Shown here piece after piece: positions 47,245 through 55,795 of a DNA stretch of 64,000 nucleotides. A program made the translations under genes and the position numbers. The notes under the pieces were generated by a model, which had not been told where the DNA came from, ran no database searches, and was given only the letters and a program-made list of their open reading frames with translations. The stretch spans positions 19,498 to 83,497 of the forward strand of contig NZ_JARUXE010000022.1 of NCBI RefSeq assembly GCF_030433895.1, given 5' to 3'. This DNA comes from Arthrobacter sp. PsM3 (lineage in GTDB: Bacteria > Actinomycetota > Actinomycetes > Actinomycetales > Micrococcaceae). Position 1 is the first letter of the stretch, and every line of letters begins with the position of its first letter.

Positions 47245-48885
47245 TTATTTGCTGACGCAGGCGATGGAGTCCGGGCCCAGTGGCGAGGAAGCCCCGTCGC
47301 TGCGGACGATCATGACCTGGATGCAGCTGGGCTCGGCCGGGTTCGCGGCCATTTCGGCTTTCGGCCCGGCGGCGGCCTGGTACTGCCCGTCGTCCTTGAG
47401 CGTGTGGACCCGCCACTTGTAGCTGTCGCCCGGTTTGGGCTGCGGGTTGGTCCAGCTGAAGCTGACCTTCCCGGCCGGTCCGGCCGTCCCGGTGAGCTCC
47501 GTGACGTCCGGGACGGTGCCGTTGTCCAGGGCGTCGGCGGGCGGTTTGCTGATCTGCCCGGTGGCCTTCGGCGCCGGCTCGGGCCGGGTGGTGGCCGCCA
47601 CGATCCCAAGGACGACGGCGGCCACCACCACGGTGCCGCCGACGATCGAGAGCAGCAGGTTCCGGCGGCCGTGCCCGGCCGGGTGCCCCGCCACGCCGTC
47701 GTCGGGGCCGCCGGCCGGATCCGCCGCGCTGGAGCGGCTGACCGTGGCCGCCACGTCGTCGTCGGGGGCCGCGCTCCGCGGCCCGGTCATCCGGGCTGCG
47801 GCTGCCGTGTCGAAACCGGGCAGCGCCGGGGGGCGCTGGATGGTCCGGTTGTTGAAGGTGGTGGCATTGTCGGCCGGGCGGCTGGTGTCCGCGCCGGGGA
47901 CCCGGACCGGGAAGGTGGCGGCGTTGCCCGTAGCATCCGGGTCGATCGAGGCGACACTGCGGACTCGGGTTTCCTCGAAGCCGTCGTCGGGATGGTTGTC
48001 CTCGGGGCGCTGCTCTTCCAGCACCTCGAACGATGTCACGGACAGGTTCAGTTCGGCCTGGATCCGCTGCAGGGCCAGGGCGAAGGCATGGGCCGAGGAG
48101 TAGCGCGATGCCGCGGACTTGGCCATCGCCGTCGAGAGCGCCAGCTCCAGGGATTCCGGAACGTCGGCGCGGCCCAGTTTCGGCAGCGGCAGATTGGTGA
48201 TGCGGGAGATCAGCTCACGCTGGGAGTTGTCGGCTCCCGGCAGCACAAACGGCGACCGGCCAGCCAGCAGGGTGTAGAGGGTGGCACCGAGCGCCCAGAC
48301 ATCCACCAGGACGCCGTCGACGTGATGGCCGGTGAACTGTTCCGGCGGTGACCACGGGATGGACATGCCCGCGTCCTCGTCCTGGTCGCCGGCGAGGGTG
48401 CCGGAGATGCCGAAGTCGGTCAGGGCGGGCCGGTTGTAGTCCGTGACCAGGATGTTGGCGGGCTTAATGTCCCGGTGCGCGATGCCGGCCCGGTGGGCGG
48501 TCTCAACGGCGGACGCCACCTGGATGCCGACGGCGAGGACCTCGTCAACGCTGAAGCGCTGCCGCCGGTAGCACACGTCCAGGCTGGGCCGGGAGCAGTA
48601 CTCCATGGCCAGGTAGGAATGCCCGGAGTCGGTGATCTCGGCTTGGAAGATCGTCACGATATAGGGGTGTGAGGACAGCTGCGCCATCAGGTTCGCTTCG
48701 GATTCGAAGCGGCGGCGGGCGCCTTCAGTTTTCAGGTCCGAGAGCAGCACTTTGACGGCCACCTTGCGGCGCGGCCGGTCCTGCTCGTAGAGGTAGACGT
48801 CGGAGAACCCGCCGGAGCCGAGCAGGCTGATGTAGTGGAAGCCCGGAATGATCGGCGGCGGGGCTACTGGCCGTTTTGAGCTCAC
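47245..48885 (-). CDS. transmembrane Ser/Thr protein kinase (PknB-like)
   Basis: A 546-residue Hanks-type receptor kinase. Kinase domain motifs: LLGSGGFSDVYLYEQ (Gly loop), RKVAVKVLL (Lys), IAHRDIKPANILVTD (catalytic loop), LTDFGISGT (DFG) and DVWALGATLYTLLAGRSPF. A Thr/Pro-rich linker is followed by one membrane helix near 410-433 (LLLSIVGGTVVVAAVVLGIV) and an extracytoplasmic FN3-like domain (AGKVSFSWTNPQPKPGDSYK) with a late Cys pair. There are no PASTA repeats. Its start overlaps the FHA-gene stop by four bases. It is paired with a PP2C phosphatase and four FHA proteins, its likely substrates. Confidence 0.92.
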   Translation of the reverse strand: MSSKRPVAPPPIIPGFHYISLLGSGGFSDVYLYEQDRPRRKVAVKVLLSDLKTEGARRRFESEANLMAQLSSHPYIVTIFQAEITDSGHSYLAMEYCSRPSLDVCYRRQRFSVDEVLAVGIQVASAVETAHRAGIAHRDIKPANILVTDYNRPALTDFGISGTLAGDQDEDAGMSIPWSPPEQFTGHHVDGVLVDVWALGATLYTLLAGRSPFVLPGADNSQRELISRITNLPLPKLGRADVPESLELALSTAMAKSAASRYSSAHAFALALQRIQAELNLSVTSFEVLEEQRPEDNHPDDGFEETRVRSVASIDPDATGNAATFPVRVPGADTSRPADNATTFNNRTIQRPPALPGFDTAAAARMTGPRSAAPDDDVAATVSRSSAADPAGGPDDGVAGHPAGHGRRNLLLSIVGGTVVVAAVVLGIVAATTRPEPAPKATGQISKPPADALDNGTVPDVTELTGTAGPAGKVSFSWTNPQPKPGDSYKWRVHTLKDDGQYQAAAGPKAEMAANPAEPSCIQVMIVRSDGASSPLGPDSIACVSK

Positions 48886-50714
48886 GGGATCTCCTCAAAG
48901 CGCAGCGAGATGCCGTCGCCTACTTCTGCGATGTCGCCGTCGAGCAGGATGGCCATCTCACCCTGCGCCAGCCGGCGCGGCGGCTGGCCTTCGCGGACCA
49001 GCACAGTGCCGTTGGTCGCCTTGAGGTCGCAGAGCATCACATGCCAGCCTTCCAGCCGGACCTCCACGTGGGAGCGGGAGATATCCCCGCTGGGGCTCGC
49101 CACTTGGACCAGCTTGGGCATCACGGCGCCCTGGACGCGCGACACCGAGGGTTGGCGTCCCACGATGAGCGACTGGTCCAGGTCGATCAGCCCGCCGGTG
49201 GACAGCCGCATCCGGCCCAGGCGGGGCCGCCGGACCTGGACGCCGTCGCCGGGCAGCGGCTCTCCGCAGCGGCCGCAGTGCGAATAGGTGGACGGGTTGG
49301 CGTGTCCCTGCGGGCAGACCCGGGCCAGCACCATCGGTCCGGTGGCCGGTTCCGGGCCGCCGCGCTGGGTGCCGGCCGGCCGCGGGGCGGCTCCCGCGAG
49401 ATCGCTCTTCATGATCGTCTCGCCGTCGTGGTCATCGTCCGCCGCGGGCTGCGCGGTGGAGACGTCCGGGGCCGGCACCTGCGGGGCAGTCCCCTGCGGG
49501 GCCGACGGCGACACGGGTACGGCCGTCGCCATCAGGGCAGGCAGGTACGGAGCCTGCGGCGCGGGTGTCATCACCACGGCCGACGCGGGTCGGTCCCCGC
49601 CGGTGTGCCACGGCACGGAGTCGATCAGCCCCGTGGAAACCGGGAGTGGTGCCGCAGGAGGTTCCGGCGCAGGAGCAGGAGCAGTAACGGCAACAGGTTC
49701 CGCCGCTTCTTTCGCTGCGGACGGCTCGGGCGCTGGTTCGGCGCCGGCGGATTCGACGGCGGATTCGGAATCGGCGTCGGGGTCCGAACGGACGGCGGCG
49801 TCTTCGATGTTCCGGATCACCGTCTGTTCCCAGAGGTGGTCGTAGCTGCCCGTGGGCTCCTGCTCGGCCGGTTCCGGTGCCGCCGGTTTGTGGGTTTCCG
49901 ACGGTTCCGGCTCATGCCCGGCTGCTGCCAGTTCCGGTTCGGGTTCCGGTTCGGGTTCCGGTTCGGGTTCCTCGTGCAGCGTTTCGTCCAGCTCAAGGTC
50001 CTCGCCGGGGAACTCCAGCACAGTCTCCGACGACGCTCCATGCTCGTTCAGCTCGGCCGCAATGTCGGCTTCGACTGCCGCCAGGATTTCGTCCTCCGGC
50101 GCTGCCGCTGCGTCCGCCACGGCCGGATCGACTGCAACGGCTTCGGTCGCGGGAGTGTCGGCAGGACCGGCCGCCGCCGGGGCTGTCACGGGCGCCGCTG
50201 CAAGTGCCGGGAGAGCCTGGGCCATTTTCCGTGCGGCTTCTGGGGCAAAGTCCACCCGCAGGCCCTGGAGCAGGACCACACCGTCAGTCAACGGAAGGTC
50301 CCGCCCGGCACCGGCCGCACCCGTGGCTTCGGCGCCCGGGACGGTCAGGCTGAATCCGTTGGCGGCCGCGAAGCGCCGTTCCGTCCAGGTGGTCACGTCG
50401 CGGCCGCTCAGTTCCACCGGGCCGGAGGGCAGGTCTACGGTCAGGTCGATCTCTCCGCGCAGGAAGAATTGCACGGCGCTCCGGTTGTCCACGATTGCGA
50501 ACCACGGCAGCCGGGCCAGCGAACCGCCCGAGGCGGAGGTCACGGCGTCGAGCACCTCGTGCACCTGCGGGCCGCCTGCGAGGAGTTCCCACAAGGATTC
50601 GACCAGGGCAGCCGTGCTGTCCGGGCGCAGCAGCACCACGGTTCCGGAGCGCACCACACCGAGCCAACTGCCGGGCGTGTACCGCGCGGCAGCGGCCGGC
50701 TTACTTGCCATCAT
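48882..50714 (-). CDS. FHA-domain protein with acidic-proline linker and zinc ribbon
   Basis: A 610-residue protein. The N-terminal 150 residues are a folded domain (YTPGSWLGVVRSGTVVLLRP, AIVDNRSAVQFFLRGEIDLT) not recognised with certainty. A long low-complexity linker follows, including six tandem Glu-Pro units. Then comes a Cys4 zinc ribbon (ARVCPQGH...YSHCGRCGEPL) and a C-terminal FHA domain (SLIVGRQPSVSR, DISRSHVEVR, DLKATNGTVL). ATG at 50714 or 50711 overlaps the PP2C stop. Likely an adaptor binding phosphorylated kinase or ATPase. Confidence 0.82.
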   Translation of the reverse strand: MMASKPAAAARYTPGSWLGVVRSGTVVLLRPDSTAALVESLWELLAGGPQVHEVLDAVTSASGGSLARLPWFAIVDNRSAVQFFLRGEIDLTVDLPSGPVELSGRDVTTWTERRFAAANGFSLTVPGAEATGAAGAGRDLPLTDGVVLLQGLRVDFAPEAARKMAQALPALAAAPVTAPAAAGPADTPATEAVAVDPAVADAAAAPEDEILAAVEADIAAELNEHGASSETVLEFPGEDLELDETLHEEPEPEPEPEPEPELAAAGHEPEPSETHKPAAPEPAEQEPTGSYDHLWEQTVIRNIEDAAVRSDPDADSESAVESAGAEPAPEPSAAKEAAEPVAVTAPAPAPEPPAAPLPVSTGLIDSVPWHTGGDRPASAVVMTPAPQAPYLPALMATAVPVSPSAPQGTAPQVPAPDVSTAQPAADDDHDGETIMKSDLAGAAPRPAGTQRGGPEPATGPMVLARVCPQGHANPSTYSHCGRCGEPLPGDGVQVRRPRLGRMRLSTGGLIDLDQSLIVGRQPSVSRVQGAVMPKLVQVASPSGDISRSHVEVRLEGWHVMLCDLKATNGTVLVREGQPPRRLAQGEMAILLDGDIAEVGDGISLRFEEIP

Positions 50715-51762
50715 CTGGTTCCCTGCCGTCTTCCGTGCCAGCCGCAGCCGTATCGGCCGGTTTCCAGGCATCCGGTTGCCCGTCATCCGGTCCGGCTTGG
50801 GAAACCTGTTCCCCGCGGGGGGTGAGGTCCAGCGCATCGGTCCGGGGCAGGGTGTCCTCGTCCTCCGCCGCGACGGCGCTGCGCGGCGTTGTCTGGGCGG
50901 CGCCGTCGTCGTTGGTGACATTGGTGGCGTCGAGCACGATGCAGGTGATATTGTCACGGCCGCCGCTGCGCAGGGCCGCCTGGATGAGTTCATCCACGGC
51001 CGCCTGCGGGTCCGTCTGGGAACGCAGGATATTGGAAATGTGGTCATCGTCGAGTTCGCCGTTGAGACCGTCGGAGCAGACCAGAAGCCGGTCGCCTTCC
51101 TCGATGGGAAGCAGCCAGTAGTCCGCTTCGGTCTCGTCGCCGGTGCCGAGTGCCCGGGTGACGACATGCCGGCGCGGGTGCACGGCGGCCTGCGCCTGGC
51201 TGATCTGCCCGGCGTCGACAAGTTCCTGGACCTCGGAGTGGTCGACGCTGACCTGGCTGAGCTTGCCCTGGCTCAGGCGGTAGGTCCGGGAGTCGCCGAT
51301 GTTCAGAACCAGCCAGTACGGGACGCCCATTTGCTCCACCACCACGACGCCGGAGAGTGTGGTCCCGGCGCGGGAGCCCGTGGCCTCGCGGATGCTCTCG
51401 TCGGCCATCAGGAGGTACTCCTGCACGACGCCGGCGGTGGCGTCCCGCTCCCCGCTTGCCAGCTGCGGGATCTGGGCCAGCGTGCGCACGCAGATGCCGC
51501 TGGCGATCTCGCCGGCCTCATGTCCTCCCATGCCGTCTGCGACAGCGAAGACGGGATCCGCGGCGATGAATGAATCCTCGTTCATTTCACGGCGCAGGCC
51601 GCGGTCCGTGCCGTAGCCGACGCTAAGCCGGAGGCTGGAGGCACCGCTCGAGGAACCGCTGGAGGCACCGCTGGAGGCACCGCTGGGCGGAGTGCCCGGG
51701 GAGGGCACCGGGTCGTTGCCGGGATTCGGAGGGGATGGAACGGCGGCCGGCTGGGGATTCAT
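50701..51762 (-). CDS. PP2C-family protein phosphatase
   Basis: A 353-residue Mn-dependent Ser/Thr phosphatase (PstP-like). Motifs: NEDSFIAADPVFAVADGMGGHEAGE (metal Asp), LNIGDSRTYRLSQG, LLVCSDGLNGELDD and GGRDNITCIVLD. The N-terminal 45 residues are a Pro/Ser/Gly tail with four near-repeats of SGASS, and the C-terminal 70 residues are acidic and unstructured. No membrane helix was seen, so it is cytosolic. It overlaps both neighbours and presumably reverses the kinase encoded two genes downstream. Confidence 0.93.
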   Translation of the reverse strand: MNPQPAAVPSPPNPGNDPVPSPGTPPSGASSGASSGSSSGASSLRLSVGYGTDRGLRREMNEDSFIAADPVFAVADGMGGHEAGEIASGICVRTLAQIPQLASGERDATAGVVQEYLLMADESIREATGSRAGTTLSGVVVVEQMGVPYWLVLNIGDSRTYRLSQGKLSQVSVDHSEVQELVDAGQISQAQAAVHPRRHVVTRALGTGDETEADYWLLPIEEGDRLLVCSDGLNGELDDDHISNILRSQTDPQAAVDELIQAALRSGGRDNITCIVLDATNVTNDDGAAQTTPRSAVAAEDEDTLPRTDALDLTPRGEQVSQAGPDDGQPDAWKPADTAAAGTEDGREPDDGK

Positions 51763-53228
51763 GCCTGTCCTAGGTAGAAGGAACGGTCACCGAAGTGCAC
51801 GGTGGTGCCTGGGCGGACGTGGGTGGGTTCCCCTGCCGCGAGGGCGGTTCGGATACCGTCCGGGGTGGTGACGGCGCTGCCGTTGGTGGAGTTGCGGTCG
51901 GTCACCCAGACTCCCCCGTTTCCGGCAAGGAGGTGGAGGTGGGTCTTGGAAATGGAACGGCCGGGATCTGCCATCGGGATGAGCTGCACGGAGTCCTCGC
52001 CGGGGTGCCCGGCGGGGTTCCGGCCGATCAGCACGGTGCGGTCCAGTTCGATTTCGCGGCCGTCGTCCAGCCGGATTCGGAGCATCGCCACGGTGACCGG
52101 AGCCTGCGTGTTGCCCCGGACCTGGGTGCGGTCGTGGTCGTCGTCCGGGTGTGTGTCCGGGTGGAAGGATTCCGTCCCTGCCTGTGGCGCGAAAGATGCT
52201 GCGGGACCCGGCGCCGGCGGGGCCGGCTGCGCTGTGACCGCCGGCGGCCGTTGGGCGGCAGGACGTTCCCCTGCGGCCGGAGCGGACGCCGCGGCAGGTG
52301 CGGCGGGAGCGGCCGGAGCAGCAGGTGCGTAGGCTGCGGCAGTTGCGGCAGTTGCGGAGGCTGCCGCCGCGGCGCCTGCCAGCGGCGAGGCTACTTGCTG
52401 GACCGGGGGGAGGTCCATCGGTGCGAAGCTGTACGGGCCTTGGATGCCGCCGGTGGAGATCGGGTTGCGCCCGGCCTTCACGTCGAAGACGAGGGTCTTG
52501 GCGGCGGTGTCGTGCCAGCCGCGCAGCCGGCCGTTGCGGTCCCAGGTGCTGGAGAGCACCACGAGGACGGCCCAGGCCGCGCCGAGGAACAGGAGCGGTC
52601 CCAGCACCAGCACGGCGACGCCGAACCACTGGAAGGCCATGACCGCGGCGGCGGCGATCACGGCCAGCAGCATTCCGGCTCCGGTAATGAGGCCGCGGAG
52701 GAACACCGCTCCCCCGCCCGGGGCATAGCCGTCGGCATCCGTGCTGCGGATCCCCATGAGGCGGTTGCCGGGTGTGGCGCCGGACCGGCCTTCGAGCATG
52801 GCGAGGACCACGGTGTAGATCAGGGTGAGGCCCGCACCGATGCCGCCGAAGAGCACCAGCGAGGAGGTGCCGTACACGATGAAGCCCCCGCTCTGGGTGC
52901 GGGTGATACCGAAGAAACCGACCGCCAGCAGGACTGTCAGGATGGTCACCGGCGGCAGCCAGTCCAGCACCGCGGCCCCCAGCCGTTTTCCGGCAGCGGC
53001 GGGGACCAGTTCAAGCTTGCCTGGCATGGCAGGACCTCCCCCTTGTCCACGGCCCGTGGCCGGGCCCTGCGTTAGGGGGATACTACCGGGGATCGGTCCC
53101 TGCGGCGGGAGGTGCTGCTTTCTGCGCGCGGACCTGTTGCTCAGCGGCGTGCCGCAGGAGGTGCAGAAGGCAGCCCCCGGTCGGAGCGGCTGCTGGCAGC
53201 GCGGGCAGCGCTCGGCGTCGTCGGTCAT
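51759..53228 (-). CDS. RDD-family membrane protein with zinc ribbon and FHA domain
   Basis: A 489-residue fusion. An N-terminal zinc ribbon CPRCQQPLRPGAAFCTSCGTPL at residues 8-29 precedes an RDD membrane domain near 80-260 (KRLGAAVLDWLPPVTILTVL, GRSGATPGNRLMGIRSTDAD, GWHDTAAKTLVFDV). An Ala/Pro linker follows with repeated AAPAAPA, then a C-terminal FHA domain near 395-489 (RTVLIGRNPAGHPGED, SISKTHLHLL, DRNSTNGSAV). It would place a phosphothreonine reader at the membrane. Both ends overlap neighbours by ATGA. Confidence 0.88.
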   Translation of the reverse strand: MTDDAERCPRCQQPLRPGAAFCTSCGTPLSNRSARRKQHLPPQGPIPGSIPLTQGPATGRGQGGGPAMPGKLELVPAAAGKRLGAAVLDWLPPVTILTVLLAVGFFGITRTQSGGFIVYGTSSLVLFGGIGAGLTLIYTVVLAMLEGRSGATPGNRLMGIRSTDADGYAPGGGAVFLRGLITGAGMLLAVIAAAAVMAFQWFGVAVLVLGPLLFLGAAWAVLVVLSSTWDRNGRLRGWHDTAAKTLVFDVKAGRNPISTGGIQGPYSFAPMDLPPVQQVASPLAGAAAAASATAATAAAYAPAAPAAPAAPAAASAPAAGERPAAQRPPAVTAQPAPPAPGPAASFAPQAGTESFHPDTHPDDDHDRTQVRGNTQAPVTVAMLRIRLDDGREIELDRTVLIGRNPAGHPGEDSVQLIPMADPGRSISKTHLHLLAGNGGVWVTDRNSTNGSAVTTPDGIRTALAAGEPTHVRPGTTVHFGDRSFYLGQA

Positions 53229-55795
53229 GGCTCGTTGCGGTTCTTCCTGGCAGTCTGGCTGGCGTCGGCTGCGGCGTCGGCAGCAGCACCACGTCCTGCC
53301 GCCGCCGCCGGACCGGACTCCACTGTACCCGCGGGGTGTTCCGATCCTGCGGGCGCGGCGCGCTTCCAGCGGGACCGGACTGGGTGCTGGCCCCGCTGCT
53401 TCAGGGCAGCCCGGCCGTCGGCCAGGAGGGAGCGCGGCGAGAACCGGGCCCGCTGCCGTCCCCAAAAACCGAGCGTTCCGGTCATCTCCTTGAGCGAGCC
53501 GTCCACGGTCTCCCAGTAGTGCCGGACCTCGTCCTCGCTCGGCTGGCCGGCACCGAAGATCGCGGCGTCGGCACGGTTGGCCAGCAGCGTGGTGGTCCCC
53601 CCGCTGGCCGGGAAGGCGTCGGCGAGCACGACGGCGGACTCACGCCGGGTGGCGCGCTGGTCCACCCCGGCGCCGAGGTCGGTGGCGAGGCTGACGACTT
53701 CGTTCCAGCCCCCGCCGACGCGCTGGGCAGGGTGGCCGTCGCGGAAGCGTGCCAGCCGGCGCCGGGACTTGAGCAGGGCGATCAGCAGGAGCGGCAACGC
53801 CAGGACCAGGACCGGGATCAGCGCGTACCCGATCGCAGCGAGGAGCGGGCCCCAGAACAGCCAGGGGTTGTTCTTCTTCTCGTCGGCATCCAGCGCGTCC
53901 GGCGAGGAGTCCGGCGGGAGGTCCGCGGGCTCCTGCGGCGGGGGCGGGGGCTGCAGCACCTGGGGCTTGGGCTTGGACTTGTTCTCCGGATCCGGCGGGA
54001 TCGGCACATTGTCCTTCGGCGGGGTGGGGTCGAAGGACACCCAGCCCACCCGGTCGAAGGCGACCTCGACCCAGGCATGGACGTCCTTGCCGGTGATCTG
54101 CACGTCGCCGGCACCGTTTTCCGGGCTCTTGGGATCCGGGTAGAACCCCATCACCACGCGGGAGGGAATGCCCAGGTGACGCAGCATCAGCGACATCGCG
54201 ACGGCGTACTGTTCGTCGTCGCCGAGCATCTGCTTGGCGGTGAGCAGGCTCCGGATCCGGTTGGCGCCGTGGCCGGAGACGCTGGGCAGCTGGCCGTCGG
54301 CGATCAGGCCGTTGCTAAAAGCGCCTTTTTTCTGGAAGTGCGCCTCGATCTGGCGCACCCGGTCAATGGCGGTGGGGGCGTCGGCGGCGAGGTCGTTGGC
54401 CTGGGAGCCGACGACGGGGGGCACCTCGGCGGGGTCCGGCAGGGACAACCTGGCGAAGTCGTACTGCGTCAGCTGCCCGTGTTCCAGGGTGGCGGGGTCG
54501 GCCACCTGGACGCGGTAGGCGTCGCCCTTGGCCAGGCCCCGGGTGGTCACGGCCGTGTCCGTTCCGGCGTTGAAGTACAGCCCGGCGGCGGCACCCGAAC
54601 CGTCATTGGCAAAGCTGATCCCGGTGGTTTTAGTGCCGCCGGGCAGGAAGTAGCCCTGGTAGTCCCCGATCGTGATGTCCAGGGCGTAGTTGGTGGTCGG
54701 CACGATCCCGGTGGTGTCCGCGAGGGTGTTGATGGATTTCGCGTCGCCCACCTTGCTGAAGCTGCCGGAGCCGTTCGGGTCCATGTTGTAGTTGGTGCCG
54801 TTGAAGGAATCGAGCGCGGCGAGACGAACCCGGGCGTCCTTGGGCAGGCCCTTGACTTCGAAGAGCTTGTCGTCCTTTTTGTCCTTGACGAAGTTGCGGA
54901 AGCTCGCCAGCGGGGTGACGTAGTCTTTCGGGTCGAACGGCGGGACGATCGTGTTGCGCAGCACGCGGCGGTCGTCGCTGGCGGTGACCAGCGGGGAGGC
55001 GACCGCGGTGATCCCGACGGCGACGGCGATCACCGCGGCGGCGGTGCCAAGCCGGCGGAGGGTGGCCGCACGGGCTGTGGCCTCGTCGGTTTCCAGCCGG
55101 TTGACGGAGACCTTGCGGGTATCGCTGCGGCGCAGCACGTCGCGGCGGAAGGTGGCCCAGGCGATCGCGACCACGGTGAGCGAAATGCCTCGTTCCACGG
55201 TGAGGAAACCTGCATTGGTGCTGAAGGCGATGCCGGTGACGAACAGCACCAGCACCGACAGCAGCGGCCAGTAGGGGTTCTTGAGCCGCCAGATCAGCAG
55301 TCCGGCCGCCAGCGCCGTGAGGAGCGAGCTGAGGAACGGCACGATCAGGGTGCCGCCGGCGGTGCCGACCGGCACACCGACGGTGAGCATGTCCTTCCAG
55401 GCGAACACGACGCCAAGCAGCAGCGTGCGCAGCGAGTCGAGGGTGGGCAGGACGCCGGCAACCGACGCCGCCGGGACCGCCAGCGCGGTGCCGAAGAGGA
55501 GGTACACGCCGAGCGTCAGGGCGGCGGTGATCAGCAGGCCCAGGCGGAAGTGCACATTGGCCGCGGCCAGGGCGAGGCCCAGCAGGATGCCGCCGAAGCC
55601 TGCGATCAGGTAGTACGGGTCGCCGCCGAAGCTGAGGCTGAAGCCGAGCACGCCCAGGCCGAGCAGCACGGTGAGGGCCCCGGCGTCGAGCGCGAGATGC
55701 CAGAGCGGCTGGCCGTCGGCGAAGCCGGAACGGCGGGACCGGGCGGCGTTGCCCCGCAGGTTGTTGCGGGGACGGAGCGGGGTTGCGGTGCTCAT
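53225..55795 (-). CDS. TgpA-like membrane transglutaminase homologue lacking the catalytic Cys
   Basis: An 856-residue membrane protein. About six helices near 30-240 form the TgpA N-terminal region. A large extracytoplasmic part carries a transglutaminase core near 500-600, and a further helix near 640-665 (LLAAIGYALIPVLVLALPLL) leads to a cytosolic tail. The core reads GDDEQYAVAMSLMLRHLGIP, where active relatives have Cys in place of the second Asp (about residue 526). The His (DVHAWVEV) and Asp (WVSFDPTP) of the triad are kept. So it is probably a non-catalytic, peptide-binding or structural member. Overlaps DUF58 and RDD-FHA genes by ATGA. Confidence 0.88.
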   Translation of the reverse strand: MSTATPLRPRNNLRGNAARSRRSGFADGQPLWHLALDAGALTVLLGLGVLGFSLSFGGDPYYLIAGFGGILLGLALAAANVHFRLGLLITAALTLGVYLLFGTALAVPAASVAGVLPTLDSLRTLLLGVVFAWKDMLTVGVPVGTAGGTLIVPFLSSLLTALAAGLLIWRLKNPYWPLLSVLVLFVTGIAFSTNAGFLTVERGISLTVVAIAWATFRRDVLRRSDTRKVSVNRLETDEATARAATLRRLGTAAAVIAVAVGITAVASPLVTASDDRRVLRNTIVPPFDPKDYVTPLASFRNFVKDKKDDKLFEVKGLPKDARVRLAALDSFNGTNYNMDPNGSGSFSKVGDAKSINTLADTTGIVPTTNYALDITIGDYQGYFLPGGTKTTGISFANDGSGAAAGLYFNAGTDTAVTTRGLAKGDAYRVQVADPATLEHGQLTQYDFARLSLPDPAEVPPVVGSQANDLAADAPTAIDRVRQIEAHFQKKGAFSNGLIADGQLPSVSGHGANRIRSLLTAKQMLGDDEQYAVAMSLMLRHLGIPSRVVMGFYPDPKSPENGAGDVQITGKDVHAWVEVAFDRVGWVSFDPTPPKDNVPIPPDPENKSKPKPQVLQPPPPPQEPADLPPDSSPDALDADEKKNNPWLFWGPLLAAIGYALIPVLVLALPLLLIALLKSRRRLARFRDGHPAQRVGGGWNEVVSLATDLGAGVDQRATRRESAVVLADAFPASGGTTTLLANRADAAIFGAGQPSEDEVRHYWETVDGSLKEMTGTLGFWGRQRARFSPRSLLADGRAALKQRGQHPVRSRWKRAAPAGSEHPAGTVESGPAAAAGRGAAADAAADASQTARKNRNEP

